DNA of 64,000 bases from JAYFQE01 sp034927345 (lineage in GTDB: Bacteria; Bacillota; Clostridia; Saccharofermentanales; UBA5734): the NCBI GenBank assembly GCA_034927345.1, contig JAYFQE010000001.1, positions 62,001-126,000 on the forward strand. Direction: 5' to 3'. Position 1 is the stretch's first letter. Each line of letters starts with the position of its first letter. Of this stretch, positions 14,686-23,600 are shown one piece after another. The notes beneath the pieces are model-generated. The model ran no database searches. It had not been told where the DNA came from and saw only the letters and a program-made list of their open reading frames with translations. The translations under genes and the position numbers were made by a program.

Positions 14686-17405
14686 AAACAGCGCAGCTCA
14701 TGTTGACGATTATCAAGAAACAGCGCAACCATTACCGCTTTAGCCTAATTCTTGTTTCCGCGGGACTGGCGTTGTTAGTCTTGTTGATTTCATCGATGCA
14801 GGCAATTCTTCTGGCCTATGAAACCAATAAGGTTAATCTCTATGGCGAGCAACATGGCTTATTGATTCATTGCAGTGATCGCCTGATCAGCAACCTGACG
14901 ACAGATAAACACGTTGCTCAAATCGGCACGGCTGCACAATTCGGCTATGTTAGCGCTTTTGCATCGAGCAATAAATATGTTGTCACGGTAGGTTATCTCG
15001 ACGATTCGTTTAAGCAGCTGGCAAAAATCGGACTTGTCAATGGCCGCTGGCCACAAGCGGCTAACGAAATTGCCATCGAGCAGACCGAACTGATCCGTTT
15101 AGGTTACTCTTCAAAAATTGGCGACACCCTCAAGATTCCAATCGTATTTGAAGACTCAACTTCCGCTGCCCGGCAATGCAAAGAAATACCATTGACACTG
15201 GTTGGCATCATTAAAGATTATTCTTATATGCAATATCATCCTCCGGAAGTGGCAAGCTCGCCGTATAAATTGCCGGGAATTGTTGTCGGTCAAGACTTTA
15301 CAGCAAATTTAGGCTGCAATGCATCAAGCTCAAAGATATATTCCGTAAAGCTATCAACCGGAACAACATACATAGATTTTTTCCATAGACTCGCAGCTGA
15401 TTATAAACTTTCCTTCAATGATTATTATTTAAATACCGCGGTATACAAGATGGACGCTGCATTGGAAGTTGACAACGGCGCCATCCAGACAAATTGTTCA
15501 AGTTATTTTTCAGATAACACCTATAAATCAGATGCCGTTTCCGATTATCGCAGCATTTTGCTCATTTTATCGGCAATAGTAATCTTGTCGGTATTGTTTG
15601 CCGTTTTGTCGGCGCAAATCTTACTATGGGGAAAATTGAGAATTATTATTCAAAATCTTCGATTTTCAGGCGCCGGGCTAAATCACGCCTTGGCGTTTAC
15701 TTGTCTTCAATCGTTGTTGTCGATGGTATACATTATCCCTACAGGCATTGTGGCTGGCTTGATCCTGAATGGTATGCTTTCACGGTTTATTTTGCCTTCA
15801 TTTATTGATAATTTCATACCAGTAGTGGATGGCGTCTCGATTATTCTGACGACCATCCTATTTATTGGATTAATCATAACGGCCAATATTGGGCTGGTTT
15901 ATAAGCAATTTTTGAAGCGGCCTCTCGAAACGGTAAGCTACAGCAAGTTTCGTGGAACGGACGATAAGAATTCCGAGCTGCTTCCCGTATCTCCAGCGGT
16001 TCATATAAGCAGACTTGAACGAAAGCCTTTACTGTTGTGGGCAGCCAAGTCTTTTCGTGGAAATCAGGCAAGTATGGCCGGTATCCTTTTGGCGCTGACC
16101 ATGTCGTTTGTATCGGTCATATTCGGGTCTTTCCTGCTGGCCAGACAACAATCTTCGTTTGCATTTTATTCTGGATTTGATTATATTCTTCGCAATGACG
16201 GCAATGCCGAATCTCCTGTAAACTCACTGGAAATACCGTTTAATTTTCCTGATGGTTTTTCCCCGGAAGAGCTTGATAATCTGTTTCAAAATAAGAACAT
16301 CAGCAAATATTATTCGGTAACCAGTATGCCCGTTGATCTTGTCTGTTCAGATTATTCAGAGCAGATTCAGCAAGCGAAGGACTTGGGATGGACGGATACC
16401 GGTGCCGATGATTATTATCAGCGGGAAATGATTGCCGGCGACAAAGAACTATACGGATTCTCAAGTGATGAACATATTTTTATCAGTCGATTATCGGGGG
16501 TCAGCACAGACCGTTTACATGACCTTGATCCCTATATCGTGTCCGGGGAAATAATCGATTCTGACCTTAATGCCGGTCAATCCGTGGTCCTTGTAACGAG
16601 CGGCAAAAATGCACCGATTACGGTTGGCGGCCAGTTAAACTTGTCGCAAATCATCATGGCCGATCAGGATTCATCAAGTCGGCTCGAAATAGCCGCAAAT
16701 CCAAAATTCAAGCGTGTTGACCTAACGGTAACGGTAGCAGCCATTGTCGTTATACCGGCCGATGAGACTGCGCTTATGAAAGTTTTCGGCGGGAAACCTG
16801 CGACGCTTTTTTGGGGTGACACCGCCTTCCATCGGTTTGGCCTGACCCTGAATCCACATGCTGTCTACCTGGATATCAGTCAACCAGACTTGTCAGCGGC
16901 AAGTCAAGCGATCACCAGACTCCATGTCTTGTATCCTGATATGACTTTGTTTTCACAGTCAGCGGAAGATCAGGCGGCAGCGGATCAGGCAAAGACCTTA
17001 ATAGCCATAATCTTCGCCGTTCTTACAGCTCTGATTTTCTTTACAATTCTGAACATGATTGCTTATAACCAAACGAATATACGGCGAAACGCAAGGCTTT
17101 TTGGCGCGCTCAGAGCCAGCGGATTTTCCTTCGATATCATGAAAAAGTATAAAATAATCGAAAGTGCCATGATCGTGATTTTTTCATTTCTGTGCGCATC
17201 CATTGTAAGCGTGGCGGCAATAATCGCATTTGCCGGCAATACCACAGGACTGACGACAGATACGATTAAAACGGCCTTCTTTCATTATCCATATGCCGAA
17301 ATTCTGATAGCCATCCCATTAATGATCATGATCTTTTATGCTGCCGGCATCGTGCCCATGAAAAAAGTCTATAACACAAATATCTCCGATTTAATGCGAG
17401 TCTAA
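14682..17405 (+). CDS. FtsX/MacB-type ABC transporter permease
   Basis: 907-residue membrane protein. TM1 lies near residues 20-45, followed by a large extracellular region, three TMs near 285-405 (first FtsX domain), another single TM near 465, a second long extracellular region, and three C-terminal TMs with ANLFGALRASGF-like coupling sequence (RRNARLFGALRASGF). Two FtsX modules in one chain match permeases of the YtrF/BceB-like or lipoprotein-release type. It forms the transporter with the ATPase. No two-component system is adjacent, unlike BceAB. Confidence 0.85.
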   Translation: MKTAQLMLTIIKKQRNHYRFSLILVSAGLALLVLLISSMQAILLAYETNKVNLYGEQHGLLIHCSDRLISNLTTDKHVAQIGTAAQFGYVSAFASSNKYVVTVGYLDDSFKQLAKIGLVNGRWPQAANEIAIEQTELIRLGYSSKIGDTLKIPIVFEDSTSAARQCKEIPLTLVGIIKDYSYMQYHPPEVASSPYKLPGIVVGQDFTANLGCNASSSKIYSVKLSTGTTYIDFFHRLAADYKLSFNDYYLNTAVYKMDAALEVDNGAIQTNCSSYFSDNTYKSDAVSDYRSILLILSAIVILSVLFAVLSAQILLWGKLRIIIQNLRFSGAGLNHALAFTCLQSLLSMVYIIPTGIVAGLILNGMLSRFILPSFIDNFIPVVDGVSIILTTILFIGLIITANIGLVYKQFLKRPLETVSYSKFRGTDDKNSELLPVSPAVHISRLERKPLLLWAAKSFRGNQASMAGILLALTMSFVSVIFGSFLLARQQSSFAFYSGFDYILRNDGNAESPVNSLEIPFNFPDGFSPEELDNLFQNKNISKYYSVTSMPVDLVCSDYSEQIQQAKDLGWTDTGADDYYQREMIAGDKELYGFSSDEHIFISRLSGVSTDRLHDLDPYIVSGEIIDSDLNAGQSVVLVTSGKNAPITVGGQLNLSQIIMADQDSSSRLEIAANPKFKRVDLTVTVAAIVVIPADETALMKVFGGKPATLFWGDTAFHRFGLTLNPHAVYLDISQPDLSAASQAITRLHVLYPDMTLFSQSAEDQAAADQAKTLIAIIFAVLTALIFFTILNMIAYNQTNIRRNARLFGALRASGFSFDIMKKYKIIESAMIVIFSFLCASIVSVAAIIAFAGNTTGLTTDTIKTAFFHYPYAEILIAIPLMIMIFYAAGIVPMKKVYNTNISDLMRV

Positions 17406-17486
17406 ATATCAGAACAAATAACGCAGAGTAATACGGATGCACAAATCATTATACTATGCATCAGCGGTTCCTGTAATTCGATTTCA

Positions 17487-18419
17487 TTATTCCTCAAAAC
17501 AATGATACTGGTCAAGCATGTATTTCCCCGTTTCATACATGAGCCGTTCCGACATTTGTTTCAAAGAGAGCGGCAGCTCAACCAGATTGTCGTACAGGAC
17601 ATGATCAAGCGTAAAACCTCTTCTGCCGATAGAACTTCTAGGCGACGGGATACTGTTGGCTTCCATCGTGAAGTAACCTTTGTAACCGCAATCGACAAGT
17701 CCCTTGACAATCGGGTCATAAGCGCAATTGCCGGTATAGGGCTGGAGATGAACATCACGGTCGCCCAGGTTGTCATGAATATGAACGGCTTTCAATTGCG
17801 AACCCAGCTCCATAATTTCGGCATATTGATTACAGCCCTGCATATGCGCGTGCCCCACGTCCCAGCATACTCCGGTTAGCGGATGGCAGCCCATATCTTC
17901 GATCAGTGTCAGCAGCAAGCCGGCGGAATGCAGAAAATACATGCCCCCGCAGTTTTGGCTGCAGCTATTCTCCAGCAGAATCGTTACGCCTGTTTTTTCC
18001 GCAATGGGAAGCAGCGATTCATACATCTGTTTATTAGCGCGGCGCAATTCAGTCCAGGTATTGCCTTTTGAGTAGACGGCATGAACGACAATTTGCGGGA
18101 TGCCAAGAATCGCGCATGCCTCGATTTCATGTTTGATAAAGCCGATGGTTTCCTCGCGGTCCAGGCCGGTTTCCCACACCGTATCGGAAGCATGGGCCTG
18201 AATAAACCGGCAGCCGAGTTCCCGCGCCGTCCATGCCGCCTCGTGCATGGCGGTTATCCAGGCGTCGCCGGCAAAGATGGAATCCTGCCGGCAGGCATGG
18301 CAGAAATTAGCATCGATATAATGAAATCCCGTGTCCTTGAATAACGGCAGTATGTCTCCGACGTTGTTCGGATCTGTGACATATTCCTTAAAATCGGCAG
18401 TTGTTGTCGCCAGTTTCAT
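17487..18419 (-). CDS. Sugar phosphate isomerase/epimerase-like TIM-barrel protein
   Basis: 310 residues of the xylose-isomerase-like/AP-endonuclease-2 superfamily. Predicted metal ligands are a Glu in LLENSCS, Asp/His in WDVGHAH, His in VHIHDN and Glu in FTMEANS. Members isomerise or epimerise sugars or inositol derivatives; the substrate is unknown. GGAGG 7 nt before ATG 18419 supports the start. It is transcribed alone, divergent from the adenylyltransferase gene and convergent with the ABC permease. Confidence 0.85.
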   Translation of the reverse strand: MKLATTTADFKEYVTDPNNVGDILPLFKDTGFHYIDANFCHACRQDSIFAGDAWITAMHEAAWTARELGCRFIQAHASDTVWETGLDREETIGFIKHEIEACAILGIPQIVVHAVYSKGNTWTELRRANKQMYESLLPIAEKTGVTILLENSCSQNCGGMYFLHSAGLLLTLIEDMGCHPLTGVCWDVGHAHMQGCNQYAEIMELGSQLKAVHIHDNLGDRDVHLQPYTGNCAYDPIVKGLVDCGYKGYFTMEANSIPSPRSSIGRRGFTLDHVLYDNLVELPLSLKQMSERLMYETGKYMLDQYHCFEE

Positions 18420-18454
18420 GATAAACCTCCATGTTACGTAGGGCTCGTATCAAG

Positions 18455-18460
18455 TATAAT
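18455..18460 (+). promoter_or_regulatory. -10 element of ANT(6)-like gene
   Basis: Perfect TATAAT at 18455-18460. The best -35 at 17 nt spacing (TGTTAC, 18432-18437) is weak. It starts 28 nt before the ATG. Confidence 0.5.
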
Positions 18461-18482
18461 ACAGAGAAGCGGAGGATTAAAC

Positions 18483-19334
18483 ATGATGCGAAACGAACTT
18501 GAAATCATGGAATTGATTCTGAACACAGCCCGCGCTGATGAACGTATCCGGGCAGTATTGCTGGTTGGTTCGCGGGCCAATCCTGCCGTGCCAAAGGACA
18601 TCTACCAGGATTATGACATCACTTATTTTGTCGCGGACATTGCGCCGTTCTTCAATAATCCGGCTTGGGCGGAAGCGCGTTTTGGCAAGCCGCTGATCAT
18701 GCAGATGCCTGAGGCGATGCGTTATCCGGCTGGTGACGGCCGTTTCAATTATATGATGATCTATCCCGATGGCGTTCGCATTGACTTGAGCTTTGAATTT
18801 ACACCTTATATCGATGACGGGGAGCCTGCCGTAACGCTGCTTGACAAAGACAACGGCAGCGGATTTTTGCCGATCCTGCGCGCGCCCAGCGACAAACACT
18901 GGCATATCCAGCCGCCCTCGCCGCTTTATTATTATTCCTGCTGCAATAATTTCTGGTGGTGTCTCAATAACGTCGCCAAAGGCATCGCCCGGGATGAACT
19001 GCCCTATGTCATGCACATGCTGAATGATGTCGTTCGGCCTGAACTGCACGATATGATCAATTATTATATCGGCACACAATATGGGTTCAATCTTTCTACC
19101 GGCAAGAACGGCAAATATTACAAAAATTTCCTGTCACCGGATCTGTACGCTCAATACGCCGCCACTTATTCCGGCAGTCATTACGCTGACATCTGGCTCT
19201 CGGTCGAGGTCATGTGCCGTTTATTTCACACCTTGGCGGCGGTTGTGGCGGCAAATTGCGGCTTCACTTACCGGCAGGATGAAGAAGCCGGCATGCGTGA
19301 GTATATGCATAGGGTCAAAGATCATCTTTTGTAA
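18483..19334 (+). CDS. Aminoglycoside 6-adenylyltransferase-like protein
   Basis: 283 residues, similar to ANT(6)/AadE streptomycin adenylyltransferases. LVGSRANP near residue 27 and the DIYQDYDITYFV stretch carry the nucleotidyltransferase GS...DxD metal motif, followed by QMPEAMRY, which is typical of ANT(6). Such enzymes transfer AMP from ATP to streptomycin, but many chromosomal homologues have no tested activity. GGAGG precedes the tandem ATGATG start. No other resistance gene or mobile element is adjacent. Confidence 0.85.
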   Translation: MMRNELEIMELILNTARADERIRAVLLVGSRANPAVPKDIYQDYDITYFVADIAPFFNNPAWAEARFGKPLIMQMPEAMRYPAGDGRFNYMMIYPDGVRIDLSFEFTPYIDDGEPAVTLLDKDNGSGFLPILRAPSDKHWHIQPPSPLYYYSCCNNFWWCLNNVAKGIARDELPYVMHMLNDVVRPELHDMINYYIGTQYGFNLSTGKNGKYYKNFLSPDLYAQYAATYSGSHYADIWLSVEVMCRLFHTLAAVVAANCGFTYRQDEEAGMREYMHRVKDHLL

Positions 19335-19374
19335 ATGGACTGATCATTGAGTTGCCGGCAGCAGCGGCATCTGA

Positions 19375-19767
19375 TTAAACACAAACATTGCTTTTACCGG
19401 CATTTTCCTTATTTTTGATATAATCAGCACCGAATTCATGCATCATCTCAAGTATCGGGATGATTTTCTTGCCTAATTCTGTTAAACCATATTCCACTTT
19501 AGGTGGAATTACGGGATAAACATGTCTGTAAATAAGCTTGTCTTCTTCAAGACTTCTCAACTGCTGTGTAAGCATTTTCTGCGTCACATCAGGGAGCTTT
19601 TTTTTGATATCGTTAAATCGTAAAACCTTATTGCTTAAATACCATAATATCATGATTTTTCTTTTACCCGATAAAAGTTTTTGGACTAAAGCCATGGGGC
19701 AGACATCATACTTGAGACAAGTTTCGTACATATAACAACTTTCATGTTTATTTTCATCTTTGATCAT
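19375..19767 (-). CDS. HxlR-family winged-helix regulator
   Basis: 130 residues. The winged helix spans roughly residues 25-110 with the family pattern LRFNDIKKKLPDVTQKMLTQQLRSLEEDKLI and a wing VPPKVEYGLTELG-like segment (PPKVEYGLTELG). Cysteines at 11, 17 and 23 (the last in CPMAL) are candidates for thiol-based electrophile or quinone sensing, as in YodB/HypR. It is divergent from the azoreductase gene with operator-like repeats between them, so it probably represses that gene. Confidence 0.9.
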   Translation of the reverse strand: MIKDENKHESCYMYETCLKYDVCPMALVQKLLSGKRKIMILWYLSNKVLRFNDIKKKLPDVTQKMLTQQLRSLEEDKLIYRHVYPVIPPKVEYGLTELGKKIIPILEMMHEFGADYIKNKENAGKSNVCV

Positions 19768-19785
19768 GGTATCACCTCGCCGTTA

Positions 19786-19852
19786 AGTATCTTTTTAGAT
19801 ACTATAGCACAAATAAGTGCCTACTTGCCATTATGTTGTGTTAGTATAGAAT
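19786..19852. promoter_or_regulatory. HxlR/azoreductase divergent control region
   Basis: A perfect palindrome AGTATCT-TTTT-AGATACT lies at 19786-19803, near the hxlR start. A second, shorter inverted repeat, AAGT-GCCT-ACTT, lies at 19815-19826 and overlaps a plausible plus-strand -35 (TTGCCA, 19825-19830) paired with TAGAAT (19847-19852, 16 nt spacing). HxlR dimers bind such sites; the assignment is inferred. Confidence 0.6.
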
Positions 19853-19895
19853 TAAATCATAAAGATACAAACAAATCAACTAGGAGATGATAGTC

Positions 19896-20501
19896 ATGAA
19901 CAAAGTACTCTACATTAAAGCAAACGCAAAAATGGATGGAGAATCAAGGACTTTTAAAATATCTGATCGTTTCATAGAGGCATATAAAATCGCTAATCCT
20001 AAAGACGAAATCATTACTTTAGATTTGTATAAAGAGGGTATTCAGTTCCTGCCTGTCGGACAACTCAGCTCGCTTCATACGCCGGCTCCCGGTGAAGGTA
20101 AAGACGATCCGATATTAAAGTATGCATTCCAGTTTCTGGAAGCGGATAAATACGTCATTGCTGAACCTTTTTGGAACTTGAGTATACCGGCGATACTCAA
20201 ATCGTATATAGACTATATTACGGTCACAGGAATCACATTCAAGTACACAGCAGAAGGCCCTGTAGGATTATGTACAAACAAAAAAGCGGTGAACATTGTT
20301 ACCAGGGGCGGAGTATACAGCAGCGAACCAGCCGCGTCTTATGAAATGGGTGACAAGTATCTGAGAACTCTGTTCGGATTCCTCGGCATTTGTCATTTCA
20401 CAACCATTTCAGCTGAAGGTTTGGATATAGTTGGAAACGATGTGAATGCTATCGTCGGAGACGCAATCGAAAAAGCTAAAGAAATCGCGAAAACCTTTTA
20501 A
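19896..20501 (+). CDS. FMN-dependent NADH-azoreductase
   Basis: 201-residue flavodoxin-fold protein. It has the phosphate-binding start YIKANAK...SRTFKIS, the segment PFWNLSIPAILKSYIDY and the TRGGVYSS loop typical of AzoR/AcpD quinone reductases. It reduces quinones and azo compounds with NADH using FMN. ATG 19896 is preferred over an in-frame ATG at 19887 because AGGAG (19882-19886) is 9 nt from the former. Regulation by the divergent HxlR protein is likely and fits electrophile detoxification. Confidence 0.9.
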   Translation: MNKVLYIKANAKMDGESRTFKISDRFIEAYKIANPKDEIITLDLYKEGIQFLPVGQLSSLHTPAPGEGKDDPILKYAFQFLEADKYVIAEPFWNLSIPAILKSYIDYITVTGITFKYTAEGPVGLCTNKKAVNIVTRGGVYSSEPAASYEMGDKYLRTLFGFLGICHFTTISAEGLDIVGNDVNAIVGDAIEKAKEIAKTF

Positions 20502-20556
20502 ACAAGCGAGGTTTTCAGCGAAACGAGGTTTTCGGTAATAAGAATCCTGCACCGAA

Positions 20557-20586
20557 AAGGAGTGTGTTCATTTGAACACACTCCTT
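20557..20586. terminator. Strong bidirectional hairpin between azoreductase and surface protein genes
   Basis: AAGGAGTGTGTTCA / TGAACACACTCCTT can pair along 14 bp (about 12 in a real loop). It lies between convergent genes. The T-tract is short on either strand (TTTT on the minus side). A direct repeat CGAGGTTTTC occurs twice just upstream (about 20507 and 20525). Confidence 0.7.
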
Positions 20587-20646
20587 CATGATCGCTGCCT
20601 TTATGATTCAGGCTATTACGCTGTTATCCGGCGGTTTTATGAATGA

Positions 20647-23600
20647 TTAATGGGCCGGTTCGGCGACGTTCTTGGCTCTTTTTTGTTTTTGTTTTCTTTT
20701 ATACCCGTACAAACCGCCCGCCGCCGGAATCAACAGGAGCAGCAGGATCCACCAGGGGAAGGGGCAGCCGGCTGGACGATAACCGAGCGCGTAGATGGAA
20801 AAGTTCTTCACATGCAGGACAACATAACCTTCGCTGATCTCCAGATATTCACCGTCACTGTTTGGATTTGTCGTAATGGTCTGCGGTTCTCCTTCGTGGA
20901 TACGGTAGACCACGATCGTCGATTCGCGGCCTTTCATCTCATCCGGGATGGGGATGGCGACATCCAGCATCTCATTGAGACTGATCAGCCGTGTGGTATT
21001 TTCGCCGACTGTCTTATACAGCGACAAGTCCACATACAGGCCGATGGTCGTGCTTCCGCTTAATGCGTCCAGCTGATCTTTCTCGGACTCATCGACAAAT
21101 TCGACTTTATCGGCTACAAGGCGGATTTCTATAGGCTCCTGAGAGTCGAGATCTTGCTGTGTGATACCCTTGTTGTCATCTTCCACCGTGTTTGCGAAAA
21201 CGCCGGACAGATTGCCGACAGCGACATCCGGAGCGCCTTCCTTGACCTCGACCGCCGTATTCTGGTTGAGGTTCTGCAGGGTGAACGCCGCCTGGCTTTC
21301 AATCCCCGGCTTGACCTCCAGCATTCGGGTATCCTTGTAGTCGCCTGTACTGATTACCGTGTTATAGAAACCGGCAGCCAGATCTTTAAACTCAATGGAA
21401 CCGGTAGTGCCTGCCGCGACGGTTAACGTTTCAAACGCGACTTCGCTGCTGCCGCATTGGATGCTCACGACAACAACCAATAGATCCGGAGTTTTGTTGT
21501 TGATGCTCGCGATAATAGAACCGTTCTGCTGAGCTGCCGGCTCGGTTTTGCCGCTGTCGGCTCCTGCCTTCACGTTGTCCGTCTCTGCGGACTGGTATGT
21601 GAAGCGAATCATGGACGTTGCTTCCGGATAGCTTCCGGTAGCCGGTATGGTTGCTTTTGCCCAGTATGTGCCGGGTGCGCTGTTCTCCAGCCAAAGTCCG
21701 TATTCGCCGTCTTTAGAGGCGGAGAAAGCATAAGTCACGGTATCCGCCCCATAGACAGCGCCGGTGATGGCAGGCGCCGGCGTTTTGCCGTAGATTACGT
21801 CCGCGCAGGACATGCCGGTGATGGCGTTGCTGTCGGCTTTTTTGATTTTGAAGCTCAGCGGGAGGTCCGCGCTGTCCGTATTTCCCCATGTATAGTTATC
21901 GGGATCGGTCAGGGTCAGCGTCACGGTGTAGGCGCCGGCTTCAATGCCGCCGGCGTTGTCCTTGACGGTATAAAGCGCGTTGGCTGCCACCTCCGCGGTC
22001 AGCCGGCTGCCGGTATAATTCCGATCCGACAGAGACGGCGCGTTTACTTCAGCCTTTTTCACCGTGAAGCTGACATAGGCGTCAGCTCCGATATAATCGT
22101 TCGTGCCGGCAATCGTTGCTTTCACCCACCAGGTGCCGGCGGCGTTTGTTGCTTTCCAAGCCTCATAGGTCCCGTTCCGGCTGCCGGCATAGGCGAAGGT
22201 CACCGTCTTGGCGCCGAAATCAGCGCCGGTGACGGCAGGCGCCGGCGTATTGCCGTAGACTACGTCCGCGCAGGACAGGCCGGTGATGATGTTGCTGTCG
22301 GCTTTCTTAATTTGGTAGCTCAGCGGGAGGTCCGCGCTGTCCGTATTTCCCCATGTGTAGTTATCAGGATCGGTCAGGGTCAGCGTCACGGCGTAGACAC
22401 CGGTTACGACGCCGCCGGTGTTGTCCTTGACGGCATAAAGCGCGTTGGCTGCTACTTCTGCCGTCAGACGGCTGCCGGTATAGTACCGGTCAGACAGAGA
22501 CGGCGCGTTTACGCCAGCCTTTTTCACCGTGAAGCTGGCATAGGCGTCAGCTCCGATATAATCGTTCGTGCCGGTAATCGTTGCTTTCACCCACCAGGTG
22601 CCGGCGGCGTTTGTTGCTTTCCAGGCCTCATAGGTCCCGTTCTGACTGCCGGCATAGGCGAAGGTCACCGTCTTGGCGCCGAAATCAGCGCCAGTGATGG
22701 CAGGCGCCGGCGTATTGCCGTAGACTACGTCCGCGCAGGACAGGCCGGTGATGATGTTGGTCATATTCCGCGTCACAGTGAAGGCGATAGTGCCCGTCAG
22801 CGGCGTATGATTTGGCGCCGACAGCTGATAATACACAGTGTATTCACCCTTGGCCGTAAAAGCCGGCGCTGTGTCCAGATTGTAAGTCAGTCCCTCATCG
22901 GCGCTGTATTTTACAGTAAGGAGCTGATTATTGACGGTGACACCCGTGGGAATTGTGCCGATGGTAAGCGGCAGTCCGGTGTAGACCGCCGTCTGTTCCG
23001 CTATTGTTTCGTCGGTGATGGAAGCTTCCACAACGGACAATGTGCCGGCGGCATAAATAATGGCATAATTGGGATTTGCCAGGCCGGACACGGTGATCGC
23101 ATAATGGCCCGCGTCACTGCCCGCGGTGTAGCCGCCGAAATCATATTGCGTCGTGTTGTTGAAGGTGTCCGTGCCGAAAAGGGCGCTGCCGGCTCCGTTT
23201 GTGATGGTGTAGCCTGCGCCGGCGGCTGCGTCTCCATAAGTAATCGTGTTGTCGTTAGCGGTCACGAGTACGGCCGCCTGTGCCATCGTAACGGTCTTGG
23301 TTGTATTTGTCAGCGTATAGTTGCCATCTGCCGTGATCATAGACGCTGTGGCGGTATAAGTACCTGCGGCTGCGAAATCAGATGCGTTTCCGCTGTAGGT
23401 GAATGTTACGGCCAAATTGACATTGTCGCCGTCCGCGTCTACATATTTGGCTGTTATGGAGCTTCCGCGGTTGGTGGAATCATAGATATAGGACGCGGCG
23501 TTCCCGCTCCAGATAACGGTCACGCTTTTCGGGCTGACGGTAAATTTCGTGGCGGCAGTCGTATAAGCATTGTAGTTCGCGGTCTGCTCGATGACGGCAT

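Noticed and set aside
20521..20590. Direct repeats CGAGGTTTTC as an attachment site
   Set aside because: They are 10 nt long, a few bases apart and next to a terminator, with no integrase or element boundary.
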